Assembly (NCBI GenBank): GCA_026982515.1
Contig: JALSGY010000377.1
Span: 1 to 13,296 of the forward strand
Reading direction: 5' to 3'
DNA from: Paracoccaceae bacterium
GTDB taxonomy: Bacteria > Pseudomonadota > Alphaproteobacteria > Rhodobacterales > Rhodobacteraceae
DNA: 13,296 nt
Shown here: piece after piece, positions 1-7,158 of the stretch
How positions within the stretch are numbered: position 1 is the stretch's first letter
Layout of the letters: each line of letters begins with the position of its first letter
Translations under genes and position numbers: made by a program
Notes under the pieces: generated by a model
Database searches by the model: none
What the model saw: only the letters and a program-made list of their open reading frames with translations
Told to the model about the DNA's origin: nothing

Positions 1-1117
1 TAATGCTGGGCTGGACCCGCAGCAGACGGGCATTGAGTTCTTCGCGGCGCTCTCGTGTGTTTGGATAGTTTCGCAGGATTTGGATGGCGGTCTGCAGGAA
101 GGAGGCCTCCAACATGGGTGAGTCGGTCAGATCCGCCTTCTGAACATGACATTCAGCAGCGGAGATCATACATCGGCTGGCGTTGACTTCATCGCTTGCC
201 TGTCGATACGCGCGCGCGGCCGTTTCCCAAAGCCGGATGCGGGCGTCCGGGCTCTCTGACAACTCCTGATTTCCGACGAGTTTTTCCGCCATACCGGCAA
301 CGGAAACTGCATCAGTGATACCGTGGTCGAGATCAATTTCGGCGATGCGCAAGAAGTCGTCATACCGCCCTTGCTCGTACGCCGATGAGACCAACTCCGC
401 AATCAATGCGCGGAGGCGTTGCGATACCGGCAATTCCCAACGAGTTGCGTGGGAAATGCGCGCTGCACGCACCAGCGCCTTTTTCGCCCCTATCCCCCAG
501 ACAGAGCGATTATCGTAGGAGAACGTGGCATCACCCGCTCTCACTGCTTCCACCATGTCGCAGTAGGCGGTGATTGCAAGTTCAGCCATGTCTCGACGCC
601 TACGCTGCCTGAACCATGAGACATCGCACAGTCGGGCGCGTAGTCCGAGGTGCTCGACCTTCGGCGCAAATGCCGCGATGCAATCGATCTGTTCGTCAAG
701 AAGATCTGTAGGTACGAGCGAGCGGCGATCGCCCATTATCCACATTGGTTTGAAAGGCTCAGTTGGGTGGTCAGGAACGAAATGGTAACTGGTCAATCCG
801 GCAAGCAATCTTGCCGCAGGCAAATGTTCATCAGGTAATTCACCATCCGCAGTCGTCAGCCGACGGTTCACGTCAAAGCACTCAACGCTGACGACGTCGT
901 CAAGTATTCGGTCGATCTCAATGGCTTCGAGCGCCTGCAGAGGCACGACATAGTCGATGCCCGGCACCGGAGCCCGTTCTTCCTGGTTCGAAGTATCTTC
1001 TGTCTCTGACATATCGTTTTCCGCAGGTTCAAAATACCAACTCACTTGCACGCCTCGTTCGACGTGAATATCGGTGGCGGCCGAAGTGAATTTATCATCG
1101 GGATTCACTTCCGGCAT
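1..1117 (-). CDS. DUF7380/DUF4209-like protein, N-terminal part (cut by window edge)
   Basis: The minus strand is open from an ATG at 1117 to the left edge, giving 372 codons with no stop. An in-frame TAG lies about 35 bp upstream of that ATG with no other start codon after it, so ATG 1117 is the furthest start. Its ribosome binding site is poor (GGGAG only 2 nt away), and Met36 at 1012 is an alternative. The protein looks helical and soluble, with no signal peptide or membrane segment. Segments such as PTEPFKPMWIMGDRRS, LRARLCDVSWFRQRRRRDMA and MLEASFLQTAIQILRNYP resemble, from memory, the N-terminal domain (DUF7380) found ahead of DUF4209. DUF4209 is known for a conserved RNxxxHG motif, which would lie outside the window. 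The function is unknown. It is transcribed away from the recombinase module and may be flanking DNA or another accessory gene. Confidence 0.65.
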   Translation of the reverse strand, partial: MPEVNPDDKFTSAATDIHVERGVQVSWYFEPAENDMSETEDTSNQEERAPVPGIDYVVPLQALEAIEIDRILDDVVSVECFDVNRRLTTADGELPDEHLPAARLLAGLTSYHFVPDHPTEPFKPMWIMGDRRSLVPTDLLDEQIDCIAAFAPKVEHLGLRARLCDVSWFRQRRRRDMAELAITAYCDMVEAVRAGDATFSYDNRSVWGIGAKKALVRAARISHATRWELPVSQRLRALIAELVSSAYEQGRYDDFLRIAEIDLDHGITDAVSVAGMAEKLVGNQELSESPDARIRLWETAARAYRQASDEVNASRCMISAAECHVQKADLTDSPMLEASFLQTAIQILRNYPNTRERREELNARLLRVQPSI

Positions 1118-1235
1118 CGCTCCCGATTGAGCACTCGCATTTTCGCCCCCCCTACGACAACCCTCTGATTTCCCTTGAAATCCCTCCCCGCGCGCGGCGC
1201 ATACGGAGCAAACTGCCTCAGGAGGTTAGCTCCCC
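1118..1235. promoter_or_regulatory. Divergent intergenic region with small inverted repeat
   Basis: This gap separates the leftward DUF4209-like gene from the rightward module. It holds a run of seven C residues and the inverted repeat GATTTC-CCTT-GAAATC (1167-1182). TTGAAA at 1175-1180 could be a -35 box for the rightward genes, but the -10 candidate near 1199-1205 (GCATACG) is weak. AGGAGG at 1220-1225 is a strong ribosome binding site for the ATG at 1236. A promoter here is expected from the layout but not shown by the sequence. Confidence 0.3.
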
Positions 1236-1448
1236 ATGCCCGACGACTTGTCTTTCGCGCCGCCAGCCGAGACGCTCACCACCAGCCAGCGGCTCGCTGA
1301 GCTGGCCGATATCCTCGCAGGCGCCATTTCGCGCGCCAACCCGCAGAAAACGTGCGAGAATTCTTCCGCCGATCCGGACAGTTCGCTGGACATTCTCGCC
1401 CTCAGACGCCGTCGTCGGAAGCAGTTGCGAAACCGAGTTGGAGGTTAA
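1236..1448 (+). CDS. Small hypothetical protein, first copy of the recombinase-module leader ORF
   Basis: This is a 70-residue ORF with a strong ribosome binding site (AGGAGG, 10 nt before the ATG). The protein has a helical N-terminal part (QRLAELADILAGAISRA), a serine-rich middle containing SSLDILAL, and a very basic tail (RRRRRKQLRNR). From memory, this pattern matches the short hypothetical ORFs that precede DUF2924 and recombinase genes in alphaproteobacteria. The ORF at 1811-1981 seems to be a second member of the same family (compare RLAELADILAGAISR with RRAELCALLALGLIRLR). What follows it is a broken DUF2924 gene, so this copy is probably the surviving front end of a decayed module. 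Function unknown. Confidence 0.6.
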   Translation: MPDDLSFAPPAETLTTSQRLAELADILAGAISRANPQKTCENSSADPDSSLDILALRRRRRKQLRNRVGG

Positions 1449-1479
1449 ACATAAGGGATTTCCGATCGAATGGAGGCGC

Positions 1480-1503
1480 GCCAGGACGGCCTGACGTCCT
1501 GGC
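1480..1503. repeat. Inverted repeat, 9-bp arms
   Basis: GCCAGGACG (1480-1488) and CGTCCTGGC (1495-1503) are exact reverse complements around a 6-nt loop, GCCTGA. The repeat sits between the first small ORF and the DUF2924 remnant, overlapping the remnant's first codons. It could be a hairpin, a protein binding site or chance. It has no T-run, so it is not a standard terminator. Confidence 0.4.
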
Positions 1504-1660
1504 CGAACTGATCGCCCTGCGGGCGACAAGCGTGGCGCAGTTGTACGAGAAATGCGAGGCACTGTTCGATGTGCCCGCGCCGAGTCGCAGCCGCGGCAAT
1601 CGCGAGCTTCGGCTTGGCTATGCACCCAGGATCTGGCCGCTGGCGAGCTGGGGGCGCAAA
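1493..1660 (+). pseudogene. DUF2924 gene remnant (frameshifted, truncated)
   Basis: In the frame of 1493, the translation DVLAELIALRATSVAQLYEK, then CEALFDVPAPSRSRGNRELRLGY, looks like the start of a DUF2924 protein. The intact copy downstream reads TPELKAQWRELFDSEPPPFN and RRYLESRLAYRIQELAYG at the matching place. After the TAT codon at 1619-1621 the similarity moves to another frame: from 1624 one reads TQDLAAGELGA, matching RIQELAYGGL. A single lost base near 1622 explains this. No good start codon exists in the frame, and similarity ends near 1660, so the C-terminal two thirds are missing. The frame containing the remnant stays open into the small ORF at 1811, so a chimeric reading frame is possible but unlikely to be a real protein. 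I see no gene or clear signal in 1661-1810. Confidence 0.6.
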
Positions 1661-1810
1661 CCCCATTCTTTACGATGCACACCGCAGCATCCCCGCCCAC
1701 TGGCGAATTCGGTTGAGAAGGCGATTGCGGTCCTTAGCCTCCTCGGCATGCGAGACGAAAGTGACAAGCGAGCAGGCCGATTTGGCCCCAACCCCCTACC
1801 ACCCGCCACC

Positions 1811-1981
1811 ATGACGCCCCGCGAGCGCCGGGCGGAACTCTGCGCCCTGCTGGCCCTCGGCCTGATCCGCCTGCGAATGCGGAAACATGGGCAACTCTTC
1901 GCGAAACATGGAGAATTTCCGCTTCACAACTCAGGCGTTGAGAGCGGTAGTGCAGGTCCAACCGAACGGAGGACCGCATGA
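1811..1981 (+). CDS. Small hypothetical protein preceding DUF2924 gene (second copy)
   Basis: This ORF encodes 56 residues from the ATG at 1811, which has no clear ribosome binding site. The N-terminal half is helical and basic (RERRAELCALLALGLIRLRM) and the tail ends in SAGPTERRTA. Its stop overlaps the next start as ATGA at 1978-1981, which implies translational coupling to the DUF2924 gene. The reading frame is open further upstream, but the family pattern starts at this methionine. It looks related to the ORF at 1236-1448. Function unknown. Confidence 0.6.
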   Translation: MTPRERRAELCALLALGLIRLRMRKHGQLFAKHGEFPLHNSGVESGSAGPTERRTA

Positions 1982-2508
1982 ATACGCACTCAAGGCCCAT
2001 CGCTTGCGCTCTGGGCGTTCAGCGCTCCGAAACGTCCACTGGACGTTTCGATCCGCCTGATGGCGGACCGCGCTTCACCCCCGCGCGCCCGGCCGCGCTC
2101 AAGGCCATGAAGACGCCGGAACTGAAGGCCCAGTGGCGCGAGTTGTTCGACTCTGAGCCGCCGCCCTTCAACCGGCGTTACCTCGAAAGCCGGCTGGCCT
2201 ACCGCATCCAGGAACTCGCCTATGGCGGGTTGAAGCGGGAGACTGTGAAACGGCTCGAACGGCTGGGCGAAGAACTCGACGGCGGCGACCGCAGCAAGAG
2301 CCGCATCCGGGCCGATCTCAAGCCGATCGCCGGCACGCGCCTGATCCGCGAATGGCAGGGCGTCGAGCATGTCGTCACCGTCACCGCCGACGGCTATGAG
2401 TGGCAGGGCCGCCCCTACAAGTCGCTGTCGTCCGTCGCTCGCGCCATCACCGGCACCCGCTGGAACGGCTGGGTGTTCTTCGGGCTCAAGAACCGGAGGC
2501 GCGCATGA
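1978..2508 (+). CDS. DUF2924 domain-containing protein
   Basis: This is a 176-residue protein. Residues about 46-86 (TPELKAQWRELFDSEPPPFN, then RRYLESRLAYRIQELAYGGL) and the C-terminal part (residues about 118-172: GTRLIREWQGVEHVVTV, DGYEWQGRPYKSLS, ITGTRWNGWVFFGLK) are typical of DUF2924, a family found beside large serine recombinases. Its biochemical role is not known; an accessory DNA-binding part in recombination is possible. The start at 1978 is backed by GGAGGA at 1968-1973 and the ATGA overlap with the upstream ORF. The first 40 residues or so do not look like the family; their DNA contains a perfect 10-bp-arm inverted repeat (2028-2050). The stop overlaps the recombinase start (ATGA at 2505-2508). 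Confidence 0.85.
   Translation: MNTHSRPIACALGVQRSETSTGRFDPPDGGPRFTPARPAALKAMKTPELKAQWRELFDSEPPPFNRRYLESRLAYRIQELAYGGLKRETVKRLERLGEELDGGDRSKSRIRADLKPIAGTRLIREWQGVEHVVTVTADGYEWQGRPYKSLSSVARAITGTRWNGWVFFGLKNRRRA
2028..2050. repeat. Perfect inverted repeat, 10-bp arms, inside the DUF2924 gene
   Basis: CGAAACGTCC (2028-2037) and GGACGTTTCG (2041-2050) are exact reverse complements around the 3-nt loop ACT. The repeat lies in the non-conserved 5' part of the DUF2924 gene and keeps the reading frame open. It resembles a small dispersed palindromic element, but it could be an operator or an RNA hairpin. Confidence 0.65.
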
Positions 2509-3812
2509 CCGACGTGAAGATCAAGCGCCGCTGCGCCATATACACCCGCAAGTCCTCGGAAGAAGGGCTTGAGCAGGAGTTCAACTCGCTCGATGCCCAG
2601 CGGGAGGCCTGCGAGGCGTACATTGCCAGCCAGCGCTCCCAGGGCTGGGTGCTTGTGCGCGACCGCTATGACGATGGCGGCATCTCCGGCGGCACGCTGG
2701 AGAGGCCCGGCCTCCAGCGTCTGATTGCCGACATCGAGGACGGGCTGGTCGATGTGGTGGTGGTCTACAAGATCGACCGGCTCTCGCGCTCGCTGGCAGA
2801 CTTCGCCAAGCTGGTGGAGGTGTTCGATCGCAATGACGTGACCTTCGTCTCCGTCACCCAGTCCTTCAACACCACCACCTCGATGGGCCGGCTGACGCTG
2901 AACATCCTGCTTTCCTTCGCCCAGTTCGAACGCGAGGTCACGGCCGAACGCATCCGCGACAAGTTCGCGGCCTCCCGCAAGAAGGGCATGTGGATGGGCG
3001 GGGTGCCGCCCTGGGGCTACCGGGTGGAAAATCGCAAGCTGGTGATCGACGACGAGCGCGCCGAGCACGTCCGCTGGATCTTCGCCCGCTTCATTGAAAT
3101 CGGCTCGGGCACGGAGCTTGCACGCGAGGTGGAAAAACGCGGTTTGCGCACCCCCAGGGGAAACCGGATCGACAAGAAGTTCCTCTACCGGATGCTGAAC
3201 AACCGCGCCTATATCGGCGAGGCGGTGCACAAGGGGCAGAGCTACCCGGGCGAGCACCAGGCGATCATCGACCGCGCGACATGGGACAGGGTCCATGCCA
3301 TCCTGCGGACAAGCCCCCGCAAGCGCGCCGCCCGCACCCGGGCAGAGACACCGGCGCTCTTGAAGGGGCTGCTCTATGGCCCCGATGGTGCGGCGTTCTC
3401 GCCCAGCCACACCCGCAAGGGCGGCAAGCTCTACCGCTATTACGTCAGCCAGACGGTGCTGAAGCACGGAGCCGGCACGTGCCCCATCGGCCGCGTGCCG
3501 GCGGGTGAGATCGAGGCCGCCGTCATCGACCAACTGCGCGCCGTGTTCCGCCAGCCCGAGATCGTGGCGGGGACGTGGAAGGCGGCACGGGAGCACAACG
3601 GTGAGATCACCGAATCCGACGCCCGAACCGCCCTGCAGCAGATCGACCCGCTGTGGGACGAACTCTTCCCCGCCGAGCAGGCCCGAATCGTGGCGCTGCT
3701 TGTCGAGCGGATCGACATTGGCGTCGAGGGGCTGGACATCCGGCTGCGGGTGGATGGGCTCCACGGCCTCGCGCGCGAGATGATGGCCGGCGACAGGGAG
3801 AAAGCTGCATGA
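2505..3812 (+). CDS. Large serine recombinase (resolvase/invertase N-terminus)
   Basis: This 435-residue site-specific recombinase starts at ATG 2505, set by GGAGG at 2495-2499 and the ATGA overlap. The N-terminal catalytic domain covers residues about 8-160: YTRKSSEEG with Tyr13, Arg15 and the likely nucleophile Ser17, SLDAQREAC at 28-36, DDGGISGG, and the DRLSR motif at 91-95. The long helix FEREVTAERIRDKFAASRKK leads to the recombinase domain (PWGYRV onward, about 165-280). Next comes a zinc-ribbon-like region, LLYGPDGAAF to YRYYVS to GTCPIGRVPAGEIE, in which most zinc-binding cysteines are absent; only the Cys of GTCP remains. From memory, this loss also occurs in relatives from this gene context. 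The enzyme would cut and rejoin DNA at attachment sites. The reading frame is intact, so it may be active. Confidence 0.93.
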   Translation: MTDVKIKRRCAIYTRKSSEEGLEQEFNSLDAQREACEAYIASQRSQGWVLVRDRYDDGGISGGTLERPGLQRLIADIEDGLVDVVVVYKIDRLSRSLADFAKLVEVFDRNDVTFVSVTQSFNTTTSMGRLTLNILLSFAQFEREVTAERIRDKFAASRKKGMWMGGVPPWGYRVENRKLVIDDERAEHVRWIFARFIEIGSGTELAREVEKRGLRTPRGNRIDKKFLYRMLNNRAYIGEAVHKGQSYPGEHQAIIDRATWDRVHAILRTSPRKRAARTRAETPALLKGLLYGPDGAAFSPSHTRKGGKLYRYYVSQTVLKHGAGTCPIGRVPAGEIEAAVIDQLRAVFRQPEIVAGTWKAAREHNGEITESDARTALQQIDPLWDELFPAEQARIVALLVERIDIGVEGLDIRLRVDGLHGLAREMMAGDREKAA

Positions 3813-4207
3813 AACCATCCGCCACACCTGACACCATCACCATCCACGTCCCGTTCCGCATCGTCAAACGCGGCGGGCGCAAGGAGGTGCAGCTGCCACC
3901 CGGGGCACCGGTTCAGCGCAGGACCGACAATACCCTGATCAAGGCCCTGGCCCGCGCGTTTCGCTGGAAGCGCATGCTGGAATCCGGCGCGTTCACCACC
4001 ATCAACGAGCTTGCCGAGCACGAAGGCATCGCGCCCTCCTACATGACCCGCGTCTTGCGCCTCACGCTGCTCGCACCCGACATCGTCGAGGCGATCCTTG
4101 ACGGGAGGCAGGGGCCGGAGGTTACTTTGGGGCGCTTGCTGGGTGGGTTTCCGGTGGAGTGGGAGGGGCAAGGCGTTTACTTGCGACACAACTTCCGGCA
4201 GTATTGA
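3809..4207 (+). CDS. Helix-turn-helix protein of the recombinase module
   Basis: This 132-residue protein starts at ATG 3809, overlapping the recombinase stop (ATGA), with GGGAG about 8 nt upstream. A helix-turn-helix is visible at residues about 64-86 (TINELAEHEGIAPSYMTRVL), followed by RLTLLAPDIVEAILDGRQ, a pattern resembling the DNA-binding region of ParB/KorB-type proteins. The N-terminal part (ITIHVPFRIVKRGGRKEVQL) is probably beta-strand. Related short proteins follow DUF2924 and recombinase genes, as far as I recall. It may regulate the module or help direct recombination; this is inference. It ends 27 bp before the ATG of cas3. The final residues (GVYLRHNFRQY) lie in DNA of lower GC than the rest and could mark a junction. 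Confidence 0.75.
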   Translation: MKPSATPDTITIHVPFRIVKRGGRKEVQLPPGAPVQRRTDNTLIKALARAFRWKRMLESGAFTTINELAEHEGIAPSYMTRVLRLTLLAPDIVEAILDGRQGPEVTLGRLLGGFPVEWEGQGVYLRHNFRQY

Positions 4208-4234
4208 AAGGTCGAATTTTCAAACCGGATATTG

Positions 4235-6493
4235 ATGCCCCCGAACATCCGCCTTTTCGCCCACTCCACCGACCGCCCGGACCGATCCGACTGGGAATCC
4301 CTCGTCGATCATCTGATGGCCGTGGGGAAATCGGCGGGGCGTTTCGCCACCTCCTTCGGCGCGGGGCCTCTGGCGGAAATCACCGGGCTGCTCCACGATC
4401 TGGGCAAGGCGAAGCCGCCGTTTCAGGCCTATCTTCGGGGTGAGCGATCTTCCGAACCGCATAGCGGCGAAGGGGCCAGATATGCGACCGAAAATCTGGG
4501 CGCGCTCGGCAAGCTCGTCGCCTGCTGCATCGCCGGTCACCATGCGGGGCTGCCGAACGGCGTGGGGCGCAGTGCGCACCGCCCGGCCACGCCGCTGAGC
4601 GAGCGGCTCCGACAGGCCGGGCAGCTCGATCTTCCCGCAGGCATTTCCCTGACGCAGATCACGACACCTCCCGCGCCGATCAAGGGCCTGCCCAATGACG
4701 ACACTGCCAATTTCCGCCTGCATTTCTTCACCCGCATGCTGTTCTCGGCGCTGGTGGACGCGGACTTCCTGGAAACCGAAGCGTTCTACTACCGGATGGA
4801 GGGGCACGACAGCCCGCGCGGCTGGAACGGTTCGCTCGACAAATTGGCAAGGGCGCTCGACGCGCATCTCACCGGTTTCGGTGCACCGCAGGGGCGCGTC
4901 AACGAATTGCGGGCCGAGATCCTTTCCCATGTGCGCGCGCAGGCGGACAAGGCGCCGGGGCTCTTCACCCTGACCGTGCCGACGGGTGGCGGCAAGACCC
5001 TGACCTCGCTGGCCTTCGCGCTCGATCATGCCCGGCGCCACGGATTCGATCGGGTGATCTACGTCATCCCCTATACCTCGATCATCGAGCAGACGGCGGA
5101 TGTGTTCCGCACTGCTCTCGGCGACAATGACGCGGTGCTGGAACATCATTCCAGCTTCGACTGGGAAGGCATCGACGACAGGCGGGAGGAAGAGCGGATC
5201 CGATTTGCCGCCCAGAACTGGGACCGGCCGGTGATCGTCACCACTGCGGTGCAGTTCTTCGAGAGCCTCTTTGCCAACCGCCCAGCGCGCTGCCGCAAGC
5301 TGCACCGGATGGCGAAATCGGTGATCGTGCTGGACGAGGCGCAGACCCTGCCCCTGCGCCTGCTGCGCCCCTGCCTTGCGGCGCTGAAGGAACTGGTGCG
5401 GGGCTATGGCAGCTCGGTGGTGCTGTGCACCGCCACGCAACCGGCGCTGCTGAAGGGGCGCGAGGGCGACGGCTTCCCCGCCGCCGAGGGGCTGGAGCCG
5501 GAAACCGTGCGCGAACTCGCCCCCGATCCGCCGCGGCTCTACGAGGCCTTCCGCCGGGTGCGGGTCGAGGATGCCGGCACGCTCGACGACGAAACCCTCG
5601 CCGCGCGCCTGCGCGGCGCCAATCAGGTGCTGGCCATCCTCAACAACCGCCGCCACGCCCGCACCCTGTTCGACGCCCTGCGCAATGCGCCGGGCGCGGC
5701 GCTGCTGACCACCTGGATGACTCCGGCGCACCGCCGCGCGGTGCTGGCCGATATCCGCGCGCGGCTGGAAGGGGGCGATCCGGTGCGCCTCATCGCCACA
5801 TCGCTGATCGAGGCCGGGGTGGATGTGGATTTCCCCCAGGTCTGGCGTGAGGTGGCGGGGATCGACTCCATCGCCCAGGCTGCCGGGCGCTGCAACCGCG
5901 AGGGGCGGCGCGAGACGGACGAGGTCTTCGTCTTCCGCTCGGACAGCGATTTCAGGCCGCCGGCCGATCTGAAGCAGTTTTCCGAGGTGGGGCTGTCCGT
6001 TCTGGAACAGCACGCCGACCCGCTCTCGCTTGAAGCCGTGCGCGCCTATTTTCGCGGCCTCTACTGGCGGCGCGGCGCCGAGCTGATGGATGCGGCCGCG
6101 GTCGCGGGAAAGCATGGTATCCTGACAGCGCTTGCCCAAGCCGGCAATCAGCTGGATTTTCCCTTCGCTGACATCGCCGGCACCTTTCGCATGATCGAAG
6201 GCGGCAGCCTGCCGCTGGTGATCCGCGGCGGGCGGTGGGGCATTACCCCCGAGGCACTCGACCGCTTGGCGCACAATCCCCATGCGGGCGGCGTGGCGCG
6301 CGCGCTGCAACCCTTCACGGTGCAGCTGCCCGCCCGGCTGCACGGCACGCTTCTAGCTGCCGGCGCCGCCAGATTCTGGAACAGCGAGACCTTCGGCGAC
6401 CAGTTCGCCGTTCTCGACAACCCCCGTCTTTATGACGAAACCGCCGGGTTTTCCCCCGAAGACCCGGAAGACCTGGGAGGAATGATCCTGTGA
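4235..6493 (+). CDS. cas3: CRISPR-associated helicase/nuclease Cas3, type I-C
   Basis: This 752-residue protein is the effector nuclease-helicase, recruited by Cascade to nick and unwind target DNA. An N-terminal HD nuclease domain shows His10, the LLHDLGK motif (His54-Asp55), His76 and GHHAGLPNG (His102-His103). The superfamily 2 helicase follows with Walker A PTGGGKT (249-255), DEAQ (367-370), CTATQPAL, SLIEAGVDVDFP and QAAGRCNR (548-555). All motifs appear intact, and HD fused in front of helicase is the normal order. ATG 4235 was chosen; a TTG directly before it (4232) is an alternative, and neither has a good ribosome binding site. The gene starts 27 bp after the recombinase module, so it may depend on read-through from there. 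The stop overlaps the cas5c start as GTGA. Confidence 0.97.
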   Translation: MPPNIRLFAHSTDRPDRSDWESLVDHLMAVGKSAGRFATSFGAGPLAEITGLLHDLGKAKPPFQAYLRGERSSEPHSGEGARYATENLGALGKLVACCIAGHHAGLPNGVGRSAHRPATPLSERLRQAGQLDLPAGISLTQITTPPAPIKGLPNDDTANFRLHFFTRMLFSALVDADFLETEAFYYRMEGHDSPRGWNGSLDKLARALDAHLTGFGAPQGRVNELRAEILSHVRAQADKAPGLFTLTVPTGGGKTLTSLAFALDHARRHGFDRVIYVIPYTSIIEQTADVFRTALGDNDAVLEHHSSFDWEGIDDRREEERIRFAAQNWDRPVIVTTAVQFFESLFANRPARCRKLHRMAKSVIVLDEAQTLPLRLLRPCLAALKELVRGYGSSVVLCTATQPALLKGREGDGFPAAEGLEPETVRELAPDPPRLYEAFRRVRVEDAGTLDDETLAARLRGANQVLAILNNRRHARTLFDALRNAPGAALLTTWMTPAHRRAVLADIRARLEGGDPVRLIATSLIEAGVDVDFPQVWREVAGIDSIAQAAGRCNREGRRETDEVFVFRSDSDFRPPADLKQFSEVGLSVLEQHADPLSLEAVRAYFRGLYWRRGAELMDAAAVAGKHGILTALAQAGNQLDFPFADIAGTFRMIEGGSLPLVIRGGRWGITPEALDRLAHNPHAGGVARALQPFTVQLPARLHGTLLAAGAARFWNSETFGDQFAVLDNPRLYDETAGFSPEDPEDLGGMIL

Positions 6494-7158
6494 GTTACGG
6501 CATCCGGCTGCACATCTGGGGAGATCATGCCTGCTTCACCCGCCCCGAGATGAAGGTGGAGCGCGTCTCCTATGACGTGATGACCCCTTCGGCGGCGCGC
6601 GGCATTCTCGAGGCGATCCACTGGAAACCGGCCATCCGCTGGGTGATCGACCGCATCCATGTGCTGAAGCCGATCCGCTTCGAGACCATCCGCCGCAACG
6701 AGGTGGGCAGCAAGATTTCGGCATCGAAAGTCGAAACCGCCATGAATCGCGGCAGCACCGAGGGGCTGCGCCTTGTGGTCGAGGCCGACCGCCAACAGCG
6801 CGCCACGCTGGCGCTGCGCGACGTGGCCTATGTGATCGAGGCCCATTTCGAGATGACCGGCAAGGCCGGGGCCGATGACAACCCCGCCAAGCATCGCGAC
6901 ATGTTCCGCCGCCGCGCCGAAAAGGGGCAGTGCTTTCACCGCCCCGCCCTGGGCCTGCGCGAATTCGCCGCCGATTTCGCCTGGGTGGACGAGATCCCGC
7001 CCTCGGAACTGCCCGAGGAGCAGAAGAACCGCGATCTGGGCTGGATGCTCTACGACATCGACTTTGCGGCCGGCCGCCGTCCGCAGTTCTTCCGCGCAAG
7101 GCTGGAAGACGGGATTCTCGAAGTCGCCCGCGCCCGCGAGGAGGGGCTGGTGCAATGA
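6490..7158 (+). CDS. cas5c: Cas5c (Cas5d), Cascade subunit and pre-crRNA endonuclease
   Basis: This 222-residue protein has a GTG start at 6490, overlapping the cas3 stop, with GGGAGG at 6475-6480. Type I-C lacks Cas6; Cas5c cuts the repeat hairpin and stays on the 5' handle of the crRNA. Family features are MTPSAARGILEAIHWKPAIR near residues 31-50, IRRNEVGSKI at 67-76, and Lys134-His135 in NPAKHRDMFRRR. These last two probably match the catalytic Lys116-His117 of the Bacillus halodurans enzyme. The third catalytic residue there is Tyr46; the corresponding position here seems to be His44 in EAIHWKP. Its stop overlaps the cas8c start (ATGA at 7155-7158). Confidence 0.96.
   Translation: MSYGIRLHIWGDHACFTRPEMKVERVSYDVMTPSAARGILEAIHWKPAIRWVIDRIHVLKPIRFETIRRNEVGSKISASKVETAMNRGSTEGLRLVVEADRQQRATLALRDVAYVIEAHFEMTGKAGADDNPAKHRDMFRRRAEKGQCFHRPALGLREFAADFAWVDEIPPSELPEEQKNRDLGWMLYDIDFAAGRRPQFFRARLEDGILEVARAREEGLVQ

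Larger units (their letters stand above)
1236..4207 (+). mobile_element. Serine-recombinase module, with decayed older copy at its left
   Basis: The region holds two small-ORF/DUF2924 units in tandem. The first (1236-1660) is decayed. The second (1811-4207) is intact and continues with a large serine recombinase and a helix-turn-helix protein. The intact genes overlap by 4 bp each (ATGA at 1978-1981, 2505-2508 and 3809-3812), so they form one translationally coupled operon. Gene sets of this kind are frequent in alphaproteobacterial prophages and integrative elements. No convincing attachment-site direct repeats were found by eye, so the ends are set by the genes alone. Whether the cas locus is cargo of this element cannot be decided from the window. 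Confidence 0.45.

Noticed and set aside
1218..1700. A 160-codon minus-strand frame opposite the first small ORF
   Set aside because: The start and C-terminus show no family resemblance, and the plus strand has a strong ribosome binding site and DUF2924-like sequence.
2415..3827. A 470-codon minus-strand open frame opposite the recombinase gene
   Set aside because: It mirrors a clear recombinase gene in GC-rich DNA, has no recognisable domains and is typical of antisense frames.
4181..4207. Possible cas promoter TTGCGA (4181-4186) and TATTGA (4202-4207)
   Set aside because: The 15-bp spacing is short and both boxes are poor matches; not enough to call a promoter.
4220..6343. A 707-codon minus-strand open frame opposite cas3
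   Set aside because: The plus strand encodes an intact Cas3 with every motif; the antisense product is low-complexity and rich in Arg, Gly and Ala.
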